In this document: one piece after another, positions 10,465 to 21,303 of the stretch
Numbering within the stretch: position 1 is the first letter of the stretch
Layout of the letters: each line of letters opens with the position of its first letter
DNA from: Ustilago trichophora
Taxonomy: Eukaryota; Basidiomycota; Ustilaginomycetes; Ustilaginales; Ustilaginaceae
Direction of reading: 5' to 3'
Assembly: GCA_900323505.1 (NCBI GenBank)
Contig: OOIN01000008.1
Location: 62,001-126,000 of the forward strand
DNA length: 64,000 bases
Translations under genes and position numbers: made by a program
The notes under the pieces: generated by a model
What the model was told of the DNA's origin: nothing
Database searches by the model: none
The model's input: only the letters and a program-made list of their open reading frames with translations

Positions 10465-12999
10465 TCAAAGTTTGTGCGCCTCAGTGGCTTGAGGGGGAGG
10501 CCCACCCTGCTCGCAGATGCGTCGCATATCGCGGAGCGCTTCGACCAAACAGCGCGCAAAGTTAGTTGTCGCATCGTTCTTGGACTCGATACCGAACTTG
10601 AGTAGTTGTGCTCCAGCGAGGTAGTTGATTCCATACGACTCGGTGGGGTAGCCAGTGCCAAATCCGGTACCTGCAAATCGGTCACCGGCGCTCAAACCAC
10701 TTGTGCTCAAGCGCCAAGACTGTGACTCGCCAAACAGGGGATCAGCAAAAACGGCGGGCGTCTCTCCATCCTCGGCGCGAAGCAGAAGGCGCAAGCCGGT
10801 CATATGGCGATCGATACCCTTGCCGGTCGAGCTCTCGCGCGTCTGGTTGTTGTGCGACTTGGTTGCTGCGGTCAAGAGTGCGTAGAGCGTCTTGGCATCT
10901 TTGCCCTCGCGAACGCCGCGCACAAAGTCGTAAGCCTCGTCGCTGAACGATCGGATGACATCCGTGCGGCCGTGCTTGAAGAGCCTAGTGGATGCGGTCT
11001 CGTAGGTCGAAGTCTGCTGACCGTGCGCTTTCGCGTAGGCCAGCTGCAATGCCATCTGGAGGTAGGCGTCCGGGCTATGCTTGCCCACCTTCTTGATCCA
11101 GTCGGCGCCGTACTCGTCGTACCAGAGTGTGCGGATGTCTGACTCCCGGGCAGCCTGCAAAGCGGCCTGTTCCGACTGCTCGATGGAGCGTTCGGTCGAC
11201 TCATCCAGAGCCCACTCGAGCTTCTTCCAGCCAGCAGACTCGTTGGGCGAGCTCAATTCGGTGGGAACGCTAGAGCCAGGGGGAGGGCATGGCTCGGCCG
11301 CGGCAAAGTCGCAGAGAATACTGGGGATGAGCGCATCACAAGGCGAGTGCTCGCCCATGATACCGGCGCGTCCATTGGGCTCGACAACAATGGTGAGAGC
11401 CTTGTCGAACCATCGGTTGTGTCCACCTCGGCCAGCACCACTGACGTTGCGGGCGACGGCATCCACCCATACCGGAGTTGACTCGTGCGCTGGCGCCGGG
11501 TGTTCTGGCGAAAGAGCCAACACGCTCGAGTCGAGCGACAGGCAGAGCAAACTGTCCTCGATCGAATTGATGCTCTTGCGGTTCACTGGCGATACGCTTA
11601 GCAGTTGCTCTCGTGTCTGGATGAAGCACAAAGGAATATGCGGTCAGTGAGGATTCAGAATGACAAGGAAATCGTGTAAGTGCTGTGCGGTTCTTACCTT
11701 GGTCCAAGTATCACGATTATCGGAGCTGAGCACACCAACACCAGCGCCATCACCCTTCTTGGCGTCAGCAACAATGTCCCAGAGCGCCTTTTCGAGGGTG
11801 TCGACGCCGAGCAAAGTACCGTCCTTGCGCAGCACCTCGACCTCGTAGTAATTGTCGCGAGCAATCACGGTGATGTGGCGCGCAGGAGCTGGATGAGGAG
11901 TGGCAGTGTTCCAGTCGTGGGGCAGCGCAGGGATACGCGTGATACCGAAGAGACTGCGAGCGGGACGATTGAACCAACGGCCTGAGGGTCAGTCAATGGA
12001 AAATGACAAGAGGGGCAGAAGGAAAAGGGAGAGAGTCAGCGAGCTGCTCAGACACTCACCGCGTGTATTGGTGCATGCAGAACGGACCGGCACGAGAAGT
12101 GTCAGGCATGATATCCTCGCTGCGACAGAGACACAACGAGGAGATCACATAGAAAGAAGAGCAGGCAGAGGATTGAGGATGATCAGCAAAACAATCAGCG
12201 AGAATGTCAACAGAGAGCTCGTAGCCAGACTTACTCGTCGAGGCGCTTCTTGAACTGAAGGAAGCGCGAGGCGAGCCATGCGGCACGGCGAATGCCCCAA
12301 GCGGCGTCGTCCCAGTTCTGAGAGCCGAGACCAACAATGGGGTAAGCATCGTGGCCGCGGTGCTCAGTGAGGTCGGCGGGCATGTTTTGATCTGGAGTGA
12401 ACATGAGCCACCAGTTGCTGTTGATCATGAGGGGCACGCGCCACTCGTGGTATGCCTTTTGAAGCCACCATCGATCGTCGAGCCAGTTGTTGTCTGTAGT
12501 ACGGTCGACATCGATGAGCCTCTGCTGGAGCTTGGGACCAAGACCACCGTTGGCGAGGAAGTCCTGGACCCACTGCTTGCGCTTGGCGAGCTCCTTGTCT
12601 GCGGTGCTACCCTCGAGCTTGCCCTGTTCTTCGAGTTGGCGGAGGAAGGGCGAGAGCGACTTGAGGTACTTGTCAAAGGTCTGCTCAAGCGTTGGCACTG
12701 GTAGACGAGGCAGGTTCTTCTGCTGGCTGAACGTCTTGGGTTGGGTGCCTGGCGCACCGCGCCATGGTGTGAGGGCGAACATGATTGGCGAAGATGTGTG
12801 GAGGGAGCGAGGAGCTGCGACGACGGCGCGGTCAAGGAGAGATCTAGAGAAAGAAAGGCGGCCAGTTGTAAGAAGCTGGAGCCAGGAGTAAAGGAGGAGT
12901 GGTTGTCAGCGATAAACTGATCAAGAAGCGAACTTGGTCCAAGGGGGCTTTGAGCAGCAAACATACCTCCAAACCCTTTCGTTGTCTGCTGAGCAACAT
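10465..12999 (-). CDS. CAT2: Carnitine O-acetyltransferase, five exons, mitochondrial leader and HKL C-terminus
   Basis: Exons predicted: 12999-12967, 12875-12235, 12119-12060, 11953-11698 and 11616-10465, giving 713 aa. Introns are 91, 115, 106 and 81 nt, all GT-AG, and the phases agree. The joins recreate conserved text: KRLDEDIMPDTSRAGPFCMH across intron 2 and HQYTRLFGITRIP across intron 3. The catalytic His is in GEHSPCDA; DRHMTGLR and an STSG motif complete the acyltransferase core. The enzyme transfers acetyl groups between CoA and carnitine so they can cross organelle membranes during growth on fatty acids or acetate. The first ~41 residues (MLLSRQRKGLE, then LLTTGRLSFSRSLL) are rich in Arg/Leu/Ser and lack acidic density, as in a mitochondrial leader. 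A second in-frame Met at 12782 (MFALTPWRG) would omit it, and the protein ends AHKL, a possible weak peroxisomal PTS1. Confidence 0.88.
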
Positions 13000-13850
13000 C
13001 AATACGATCGTCTCGGGAGTGGTCGAGAGCGGGCGCGAAGGCGTAGTATTGGTTGCGAATGTGGAAGTGGATGATGGTTGGTGACGTGCAGCGCCAGTGG
13101 GGCGGTGGCAGGGGTCAAGTCGAGAAAGATCTAATACCTAGAAGGATGGAAGGAGAAAGGAAGGAGTGTGGGGGAGGGCACTTTACCAGGTAGGGCCTTG
13201 TGTTGTCCCGGTGACGGTTGAAAGGGCGACCGGAGAAGGATCGGCTGGAAGGAGTGGTGCGTGTGAGAGTGTGTGTGCGTGTGCGTGTGCGTTGTTGCTT
13301 GCTGGAGAAGAACAGTGCAAAGTGGATGACGAGCGGCAGACAGAGGGTCCAGTTGAAAGAAGGCGGTGCGATGCGATGCAGAGAAGGGGAGAAGCGGAGC
13401 TGCTGTGGTTGCCATGAAAAGCGGGGTCAAGACCAAGCGCCTTGTGCTGTGCTGTACAGTAGCCTGTTCTGGTGAACGTGGTGAACGTGAAAACGGATGA
13501 TCCGGCTCGAAACTTCCGCTTGACGAATTTCACTTTTCGGCATACACCCTTCAAGATCGCGTACATTTTTGTTGACCTGATTGTGATCCAACTCGTCGTT
13601 CTCCAGCGTCGGCCCCGAGAGGGGCTCGACATATGATCTAACAAATAAACGATACAGAGAAGATTAGCAGTGCCCCAGCAGATGGATGGCCCTCAATTGT
13701 TCAGAAGAGCAGCTTTCTTCGGAAAGCAACTATGTTTTTGCATCATGTTGCATTGAACAAGGCATGTGGATGATGTTGTAAAACCTTGTGTCCAAAGGGT
13801 AGGACAAATCTTGGATGGCAAAAACAATGTGACTTTTGAATGTTGTGAAT

Positions 13851-13904
13851 TACCAATCTAGCTTCTATTTGATCTGACATTTGAGAAGAAAATCCTTGAA
13901 CTTG
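13851..13904. repeat. Diverged direct repeat, copy A
   Basis: These 54 bp beginning TACCAATCTAGCTTCTATTT align without gaps to 17987-18040 with 7 mismatches, all transitions. On the minus strand copy A reads LQVQGFSSQMSDQIEARLV and copy B LQVQEFSSQMSD followed by a stop and then IKARLV. This suggests both are remnants of an old coding sequence, possibly a transposon. Confidence 0.65.
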
Positions 13905-14147
13905 GAGGTGGGGCTTGCTTGACACCTTGTTCCAAATGCATCTATGATTCCACAATCACCACCATCATCATTGATCTTGGGAGGCAACTGTAAATGCAAT
14001 GTTGAGAAACTGAGATTGCTTCATCAATCTAGAGATAACATACAAGAGTAGGTCAAACCCAACTTTGTGATTGCTGTCTATCACTGTCATAGTTCTCAAG
14101 GCATTGCCAGTTTGAGAATTTGCTTTAGCTTTGCACCACCATCCATG

Positions 14148-14350
14148 ACAACAATGACATCCACCATCACCTTCATCATGACCGCCACCACCATTACAGC
14201 CACCACTATTACCGCCACCATTGCCATCACCATCACCATCACCATTGCTATTGCCATCACTATTGCTATCACTATTGCCATTGCTACCAACACCAACTCC
14301 AACATTAACATCTTCACCACCACCATCACCACCACTTCTACAACCACCAC
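14148..14350. repeat. Imperfect trinucleotide (CAT/ACC-type) microsatellite
   Basis: About 200 bp of interrupted ACC/ATC/ATT triplets. In one frame it gives an artificial Thr/Ile repeat and on the other strand Val/Met, so ORFs here are repeat artefacts. Confidence 0.75.
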
Positions 14351-14568
14351 CTATCTCTTTGCAACTCGTGCGACAGGGCGAGAGTGTCTGGGCAGGCAGA
14401 GCTCAACACGTCGCCCACTTCATTATGCCTCTGTGTTATTCATACTATGTCATTCTCCCTTACAATCATCTTTTTAGGTCAACTCGCATGCTTGTCATTG
14501 ATTGTGTGCACTATTTTGTGAGACAAAGGAATTGAGCATCATCATATCGGTCCACCGGCCACACTGCC

Positions 14569-15684
14569 CTAGATCTTGCGCTTCTTGTTGCCCAATGATT
14601 TACTAGTGTGCCTTGCTCCTTTGCCTTCATCACCCTGATTGCCAGTGATGGCTTTCCGGAGCCTAGCCACATCCTCTCACTGTACTTTAAGAACTTGCTC
14701 CACCTCAACAGGAGAGACTGTGTTATCCGTCCTTGTGACTGGCAGCTTTCTTGATGCTTGCTGCCAAAGCTTGATTCCATGGTCCAGATCCTTCAGCCCC
14801 TCCATGGCCTAAGACAAGCCCCATGGCCTGAGTCTCTTCTCGATATGTTCAACCAGGAATACAAACATCTTTTGAACTGTGTCCCATTCCTCCACCGTTG
14901 GATTGATGATCCATAGACCATGCAAGAAGGCCAATTTTGGTGAAAAGACCAGATGCAACTGGCCAGCAGGAATGTAAACCGTCATGCCAGCCTTGACATG
15001 GTTGACATGCAGATCCTCAAGCTGCTTGATGACCTTGAAGGTCTGGTCCCAAGATGTCGAGAAATGGTGAAGAGCTTGGAAAAGCTCGAGGTTCTTCTTG
15101 GAAGGTGGCCAAGACAGGAAGAGCTTGTCACCTTCTATGACTGTGGAGAGGCCTCCAACAATCCCATAGTTGACATGAGTTTCCGAGATGCTGCCAGTGC
15201 AATTGAGTAGCAGCTGTGGATGCTGCACATCTTGAAAAACATAAGGCAAGAAATTAGCCCTAGAGAACGCTCCGGGCAAAAGCTCCTGAGGTACACAGTG
15301 CTTCAGTACCAAGGTCTCCTCATGGCTGTAGTCCAGCGCAACAAGCAATGCTTGGTATTGCTGGTCAAGCTTTGGGCAGGTCATTTCTTGGATGAACCAG
15401 CCTTTGGTCGCCTCACTCTCACCTTCAAAGATGTTTGTGTTGTAAATAGGTGGGCTCAGGTGCTGGATCAAGGCCTGAAAGAAGTCTGCAGGCCTTGGTG
15501 GGAACTTGAAGAGGAGCAAGGCACCATTTGTAATAAAGGGGAGCCTATTCTTGAAGTAGCCCTGGGTCCTATGGGCCTCCACAAATGCGATTAGGTCATG
15601 GCCTCTCTGAAAGACCGGCATGTTTGAGAGCCTGGACCAGGCCTCCATCATTCCTTCACTGGGATTCAGGTTTGAAGTGGACAT
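14569..15684 (-). pseudogene. Decayed JmjC-like gene, two in-frame stops in the C-terminal part
   Basis: ATG at 15684 opens 291 codons to a TAG at 14809-14811. The same frame then continues for about 80 codons, through a second stop (TGA), to a TAG at 14569-14571. That continuation still aligns with the C-terminus of the intact gene at 21304-22695: IKLWQQASRKLP against RDLWREALPGLP, and EDVARLRKAI against HDIALLRGIV. The upstream part resembles a PHF8/KDM2-type JmjC domain: THVNYG near residue 170 (family THIDFG), EGDKLFLSWPPSKKNLELF, then MTVYIPAGQLHLVFSP near 243. The metal-binding His-x-Asp is His-x-Asn, while the distal His remains. The frame ends in a basic KSLGNKKRKI, a plausible nuclear signal. 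A truncated but expressed protein is possible. The locus sits in the AT-rich island beside an LTR fragment. Confidence 0.6.
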
Positions 15685-15899
15685 CCTTGCTCAAAGGGAC
15701 TTGATAGGTGCATGGGGGTTGAGATGGTGGTCAGTTACTGTTAACACATTCTGCAGGCAAACAGCCTGTGATTCCAAGATTTTGACACAACTTCAACTCA
15801 ATTTGACATGTTGTAGGGAATGAGAGGTATGAGACAGCAAGGTTGGTATACTCCATAGTGCCAAAGGGAGGCTCAACACCATTGTTCAGCCAGTATTCT
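15685..15899. other. AT-rich flank between the JmjC-like pseudogene and the LTR element
   Basis: No coding signal. An in-frame TGA lies three codons before the JmjC-like ATG, which supports that start. Confidence 0.4.
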
Positions 15900-16652
15900 T
15901 TGAAATGGAGTGTCAGGGGTTGTGTGCCTGAGCTCGAATATCCGTTACTTGAGTTTCTCGAGATGAACGGAAACCCGGAATGACCTTAATGTGATTCTCG
16001 AAATGAGACTTAGGCAGGTGCCGCGCGTTGCCCGACCTCACCCACTTCGGGGATACCCGAGTCCGAGAATGAGGCTGGTGTTCTCTCGATGTCACTACAA
16101 CTTTGAGAAAGGCCCTACTGAGATCTTTGAGCTCGACTAACTCCTGTGAACACTCCATTCAGAGGCAATACGGCACAATGGGCTTAGCCCTTGGGGTAGA
16201 GCTATGTAACTAACCACTAGGATCAAGCACAAGTGTTCTTGGTGCTCTCCAGTGGTCCTAGCCATGGAGCGGCCTTGCTGTATGTGGACTGGTTGAGGTT
16301 CCAGGCCCCGGTTGAGGTTCCGGCTGTGATTGAGGTGTCGCAGCATCAGTGTAGGTGCTGACGATGTTCAAAGACAGGCTCTCCTATACTGAGGACGAGC
16401 ACAGACTGTGGAATGACTGCAAAGCGCTGCTATTGCAATTGGTACAACTGAGAGTGCTTACAAAGCGCAACTGAGAGGTATTCTTGATATAACGAAAGTA
16501 AAGAGTAGAGTGGATGAGCTCCGCTCACCACACTGCGAGTGAAGAAGAAGTATATATAATCACTCGCCCAAGGCTGAATGCACTCAACCTGCGTGTGCAC
16601 CAAGCTCGGGCCTCCAGCCGGCACGCAACTTGCGCATGCAGTTCCCCTAACA
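15900..16652 (-). mobile_element. Fragment of a Copia-like LTR retroelement (LTR plus leader)
   Basis: On the minus strand a candidate LTR runs from 16652 to 16365 (288 bp), beginning TGTTAGGGGAACTGC and ending CTTTGAACA. The ends are TG...CA with the short inverted repeat TGTT/AACA. TATATATA at about 16551-16558 lies at promoter distance inside it. Downstream (16364 to about 15900) the sequence reads as Pro/Gln-rich peptide fragments (ATPQSQPEPQPGPGTSTSP) broken by stops, consistent with a degraded leader or start of gag. No pol, integrase or second LTR is visible. Copia assignment rests on the LTR start and structure only. Confidence 0.45.
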
Positions 16653-16808
16653 CCTTACCAAGCCATTAAGAGCTTGCTCACCATCGCAGATGGCGTCAAG
16701 CACCTTGCCCTTGGCTCCCATCAAGTTGTACAGCTCGATACCAGTTGAGCCATGCTTTCCCGACTGCACTTCCTGAGTTTGAGAATCTGTCCTACTACTT
16801 TCTCGAAC

Positions 16809-17060
16809 TCAATTTGAGTTCGAGAATACCCAACGCGTCTTTCTTGAACTGGGACTTGGTGTCCCGTAACAGCAGCCTTGACCTTCTGCTGGCCTTGGTT
16901 TTGCTTGGTGATTTGGGCAAACATGTTTAGCTGCGTATGAATGAATGAATTGGGCAATGTCGTGCATCACTGGTTGGTGAGGAGAGGCAAAGGAGATCAA
17001 TAACACCAGAAACAACGAGAACAGAAAGCCCTTCACACCAGCTGAGGCACAAGATTTCAT
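16809..17060 (-). CDS. Possible small secreted protein (83 aa, signal peptide)
   Basis: ATG at 17060 gives MKSCASAGVKGFLFSLFLVL followed by LISFASPHQ: a short basic n-region, a strong hydrophobic core and a plausible cleavage site after SFA (about residue 25). The mature part is short (about 58 aa) with Cys residues in HVCPNHQ and GCCYG and no known domain. This is the size and layout of a fungal effector candidate, but the ORF is short, lies in an AT-rich repeat island and may be a relic. An overlapping minus-strand frame (16721-16957) is equally open. The LTR end is 156 bp downstream. Confidence 0.3.
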   Translation of the reverse strand: MKSCASAGVKGFLFSLFLVLLISFASPHQPVMHDIAQFIHSYAAKHVCPNHQAKPRPAEGQGCCYGTPSPSSRKTRWVFSNSN

Positions 17061-18544
17061 TCAGGCATCTGTGCATGAGACTGTGACACTGATGGACTGC
17101 ATACAAGGGCTGTTCAATTCCAGAGCAGATGGGAAGAAAGAGATAAGGGACAGCAGGGCACGGCTAAATCTGAAGTGGCTGAGCAAATGATCACATACAT
17201 CAACTCATCCGGAAATTCAATCTGAGCCCAACACTTGACATTCAGGGTGCATGCATGGCCTTTCCAGTTCTGCCTGTTTTGGAATGGTTAAAAATGGCAG
17301 TGATAGTTGTTCAAAAGTGGCAAGCACACTTGGAAGAGGACAAGTCAATTATGTCCTGTTTGCCTGCATACAAGCACAGTGCTGTTGACAATTGTAAGCA
17401 AATGGATGTCCTAGATGTGCAAGACCTTAGTGTCAGTGACACTTAGATGCCAAATATCAGTGTTTGGTCACAATCAATCTTGGAAATTAAGATTTTAGAG
17501 TTGCCACTGCAGGGTCCAGTACTAAACTACTGTAAGGTACCAAATAAGTTCATCTGTTTGATGCGCCAACTCTGGGTCAACTTAGTTACAAAGACCTTTT
17601 TTTTCCATTTCCAATCTGGTTGGTGTCAATCAGCAGAATCCTGCATGGAAATCTTGGGCCATTTGCCAATTTGAATGTGTTGTGTCAGTTGAACAACATA
17701 ACACATATCAGGTTGAGCCACATTGTAAAAAGTCTCTCGGTGTTGAACTAATTCAACAGCTTTTACATGACTGGTGTATTGGCTTTATCTAACGTAGCAC
17801 TCCTACACCATCACTGTATCAGCTCTGCACAAGGTCTGGCACACCACCATCACTTGCTCAAGGTATGTATTTGTGCTGTACCAGCTCTTGATGGTGCACA
17901 AGGTCTGTATTGGTGGTGGAGTAGTGCTTGATACACCACTTTTTGGTGTGTTGGTAGTGTATTATTTGTGAATCAGTCAAAAAAAATACCAATCTGGCTT
18001 TTATTCAATCTGACATCTGAGAAGAAAATTCCTGAACTTGCAATAATGTGGGGTTGGGCATGAGGATGCATTGCGGAGTTGAGAATACGGAGGAAGCTTG
18101 GTCAATCTTTCTTGCTGATTGCCGCAGCAACAACAATTCAAAGACCCTGCAGACTGCAACATCACTCACAGATGCAAGCACAACCAGATCAATTACCTTG
18201 AGGTAGTAGTCACAGCAGTGTGACAAAAGAAAATAGAGTGAGAGAGAAGCTACACATGGCATCAGAGTCATAACAGAGAGAAAAGCCAAGAAAGGGGAAT
18301 GTCTGAGAAAAAGAGCGACAGACTACAGAATAAGGCAGTGTGACGGAAATGCATCTCAAATTTTGACCCAACCTGCGCCACTTGACCTCACACTCTCTGT
18401 ACAGTACTGTTCACTTCACACGCGCACGGCCGTGCCGAACAGCTTATCAGCACGCCAAAGCTGAGCATCGTCATCCTCATCTTTCCTCTCTTCTCCCATC
18501 TTCCGCGATCACGACAATCCATCACACACATCCATACACACAAT
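17061..18544. other. AT-rich non-coding region ending in the trehalase promoter
   Basis: Nearly 1.5 kb without a convincing gene; the short ORFs (17255-17446 and 17447-17674) show no features. GCACAAGGTCTG is repeated at 17827-17838 and 17896-17907, and repeat copy B lies at 17987-18040. The last ~200 bp return to normal composition and carry CTGTACAGTACTGT at 18397-18410, 138 bp before the trehalase ATG. Confidence 0.5.
17987..18040. repeat. Diverged direct repeat, copy B
   Basis: Second copy of the 54-bp repeat at 13851-13904, in the same orientation and 4.1 kb away, 87% identical with only transitions. It bounds the AT-rich island on the trehalase side. Confidence 0.65.
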
Positions 18545-21184
18545 ATGTCACGTCGGCCCTCCAACCCTTTCACCAAGAACCAGGATGCTCCAGGCTACTA
18601 CAACAACGACGACGATCATGTCTCGGCCGATGAGCGCGCTCAGCTTCGCTCACTCTCACAACACATGCGCAAGCTCAGCATGAGCAACAGCGCAGTTTCA
18701 GATGACAGCACCGACCTCCCCGCCCTCCGCAAAGCAAATGCCACATCGGGTAGCGGAAGCAACGGTGCTCTTACTCCCAGAGCTGAAGCTGGTCCACGTC
18801 CCATCGCGCCAGCCGAGTCTGGTGCTGCTGCAGCAGTTACCTCCATTCCTGGCGCTCTCAACCCCGTTGGCGGCCCCAAATACACTCCTCATCGCGGCGA
18901 TCTACCCAACGCTGACCAAGCATACGGTGAGGACCAGGACAAGGCCACCCTCCTTTCCGGCAGCTTTGGCAGAAGCTCTTCCTCGCTCAACAACACTCAC
19001 AACAACGGTGATGGCACCGACGAAGAGAAGCAGCGCATCATGCAGCGTGCTCGCGGTGTAGTGCGCACCTACAGTATGGGTCAGCAGAAGCGCAGGCCGC
19101 AAAAAATGAACGACGACCCTGTCATCCTCTCCCGACGAATGAGCCACGATGCAATCCAGGAAGCACCACGCCGTTTCATCGTCGACGTCGAAGAGACCAT
19201 GCGCCTCGTGCTTGAGCAAGAAGACACCGATGGTAACTTTCAGATCTGTATCACTGACAGCGGTCCCAAGGTACTGACCCTTGGCACAGCCACCAGCAAT
19301 GGTTACAAGGGCTTTGACATCCGTGGTACTTACATGCTTTCCAACTTGCTCCAAGAGCTCGCCCTTGCTCGTGAACATGGACGCAAGCGCATCGTCCTCG
19401 ACGAGTCCCGCCTTACCGAGAACCCCGTCGACCGTCTCTCCCGCATGATCAGCCAGACTTTCTGGCACAATCTCACCCGCCGCATCGACGGTGACGGCCT
19501 TGACGCTATCCTTTCCGACCCCAAGAACCGCAGCAAGTCGCAGAACCCTCGCATCTACGTCCCCGCTTCCGAGACAGAGATGCTTCGCTACTATCAGAAG
19601 GTCGCCCAAGACCGCCCCTCCCTCAACCTCACCGTAGAGTCTCTCCCACACAATATCACTGCAGAGTACACCCGTGATCTCAACGACCGCCCAGGTCTGC
19701 TCGCACTCGCAATGCGAGATGACATCGACCCCACCACCGGCGAGAAGCGCGGCCTCAAGGGTATTCCCTTCGTCGTACCTGGTGCGCGTTTCAACGAGCT
19801 TTACAATTGGGACAGCTACTTTATCTCGCTCGGCCTCGTCGTTGACAATATGATCGACCTCGCCAAGGGCACCGTCGACCACTTCATCTTTGAAATCAAG
19901 CACTACGGCAAGATTCTCAACGGCAACCGTACTTACTACCTCATGCGTGCTCAGCCCCCCTTCCTCACCGATATGGCGCTTCAGGTCTACTCGCGACTTG
20001 ACCCGGCCAACGAGTCCGAAAACAAGGAGTGGCTGCGCAAGGCCATCCAGGCTGCCATCAAGGAGTACCACACCGTCTGGATGAGCAAGCCTCGCTTCGA
20101 CGAAAAAACCTGGCTCAGCCGCTACAGACCCGAGGGTCTTGGTGTCCCACCCGAGACCGAAGCTTCCCACTTTACTCACATTCTCCGCCCTTATGCAGAG
20201 AAGCACGGCTGCAGTGTCAACGAGTTCACCCGCAAGTACAACCACGGTGAGATCAAGGAGCCCGAGCTTGACACCTACTTCATGCACGATCGAGCCGTTC
20301 GCGAGTCTGGCCACGACACCACGTATCGCTTTGAGCGCAAGTGCGCCGACCTCGCTACCATCGACCTCAACGCTCTGCTCTACAAATACGAAGTCGACAT
20401 TGCCACTGCCATCCGTGAGGTCTTTGACGACCGCCTCGAGCTCGAGGACGACTTCCTTCTGCACGGCCCACTCCCACCATCGCTGCTCAAAGATGGAAAA
20501 GGCCCCGCCACGCCCTCGCGCTCCATCGAAACTCCTCAAATCAGCAGCGAATGGTTTGCCCGCGCCGCACACCGCAAAGCGCAGGTCGACAAATACCTCT
20601 GGAACGACGGTATGGGACTTTACTTTGACTACGACACTCGTCTCGAGGAGCCCATTGTCTACGAGAGTGTCACCGCTTTCTGGGCCATGTGGGCCGGCAT
20701 GGCGAGCGAGGACCAAGCCGCCAAGCTCGTCCACAAGTCGCTCAAGCGCTTCGAAGAACAGGGAGGTCTCGTCTCTGGTACTGAAGACTCGCGCGGAAAG
20801 ATTTCGATCGACCGTCCCAATCGACAGTGGGACTATCCTTACGCCTGGCCGCCGCACAACGTGCTTGCCTGGGTCGGTCTTGAGCGATACGGATACCTCG
20901 AAGAGGCTCGTCGCCTTGCATACAGGTGGCTCTACATGATGACACTTGCCTTCGTCGACTTTAACGGTACTGTGCCTGAAAAGTTTGACGCCGTCAATCT
21001 CTCGCACATGGTCGATGCAGAGTATGGTAACCAAGGTATCGACTTCAAGTGCGTTCCCCGTGAGGGCTTCGGCTGGATGAACTCTTCGTTCCAGGTCGGC
21101 TTGACTTTCCTCACCACCCACCAACGCCGCGCAGTTGCAGCGCTTCAGCACCCAGATGAATTCTTCAATGTTCGTCGTCACTAG
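18545..21184 (+). CDS. NTH1: Neutral (cytosolic) trehalase
   Basis: Intronless, 879 aa. It hydrolyses trehalose to two glucose during germination and recovery from stress. GH37 signatures are present: [16 protein letters not shown] near residue 412 and [12 protein letters not shown] near 761. The regulatory N-terminus identifies the neutral type: a protein kinase A site RRMSHD with Ser200, and a calcium-binding loop [12 protein letters not shown] from about residue 228, as in yeast Nth1, which is activated by PKA and 14-3-3. There is no signal peptide, which argues against acid trehalase. The promoter side borders the AT-rich island. A 773-codon ORF runs antisense through it but is a composition artefact. 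Confidence 0.95.
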   Translation: MSRRPSNPFTKNQDAPGYYNNDDDHVSADERAQLRSLSQHMRKLSMSNSAVSDDSTDLPALRKANATSGSGSNGALTPRAEAGPRPIAPAESGAAAAVTSIPGALNPVGGPKYTPHRGDLPNADQAYGEDQDKATLLSGSFGRSSSSLNNTHNNGDGTDEEKQRIMQRARGVVRTYSMGQQKRRPQKMNDDPVILSRRMSHDAIQEAPRRFIVDVEETMRLVLEQEDTDGNFQICITDSGPKVLTLGTATSNGYKGFDIRGTYMLSNLLQELALAREHGRKRIVLDESRLTENPVDRLSRMISQTFWHNLTRRIDGDGLDAILSDPKNRSKSQNPRIYVPASETEMLRYYQKVAQDRPSLNLTVESLPHNITAEYTRDLNDRPGLLALAMRDDIDPTTGEKRGLKGIPFVVPGARFNELYNWDSYFISLGLVVDNMIDLAKGTVDHFIFEIKHYGKILNGNRTYYLMRAQPPFLTDMALQVYSRLDPANESENKEWLRKAIQAAIKEYHTVWMSKPRFDEKTWLSRYRPEGLGVPPETEASHFTHILRPYAEKHGCSVNEFTRKYNHGEIKEPELDTYFMHDRAVRESGHDTTYRFERKCADLATIDLNALLYKYEVDIATAIREVFDDRLELEDDFLLHGPLPPSLLKDGKGPATPSRSIETPQISSEWFARAAHRKAQVDKYLWNDGMGLYFDYDTRLEEPIVYESVTAFWAMWAGMASEDQAAKLVHKSLKRFEEQGGLVSGTEDSRGKISIDRPNRQWDYPYAWPPHNVLAWVGLERYGYLEEARRLAYRWLYMMTLAFVDFNGTVPEKFDAVNLSHMVDAEYGNQGIDFKCVPREGFGWMNSSFQVGLTFLTTHQRRAVAALQHPDEFFNVRRH

Positions 21185-21303
21185 TTTCCTCAATTTTTCA
21201 GACATGGATCGTGGACTGGACATGTAAAGCCATGTGATTTGCTATCAAAGATTTGACTCTTGTACTGTTAGCCGTCCGTAGTGTGCTCTCTGTGTACCGC
21301 GGT

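Larger units (their letters stand above)
13000..14568. other. Upstream region of the carnitine acetyltransferase gene and start of the AT-rich island
   Basis: The first 700 bp are probably promoter and 5' UTR: a GT-rich microsatellite at 13258-13295 and CTGTACAGTA at 13452-13461. From about 13.7 kb base composition turns AT-rich. Repeat copy A lies at 13851-13904 and an imperfect CAT/ACC microsatellite at about 14148-14350. No gene is supported. Confidence 0.5.

Noticed and set aside
11954..11980. Upstream acceptor CCTCAG (about 11980) for carnitine acetyltransferase intron 3
   Set aside because: It shifts the frame; using GCTCGCAG at 11954-11956 restores the conserved HQYTRLFGITRIP.
14067..14477. 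136-codon Thr/Ile-rich ORF
   Set aside because: Translation of an imperfect trinucleotide microsatellite.
18902..21223. 773-codon ORF antisense to trehalase
   Set aside because: It mirrors the trehalase frame in GC-rich codons, has no domain, and the sense strand is an unambiguous enzyme.
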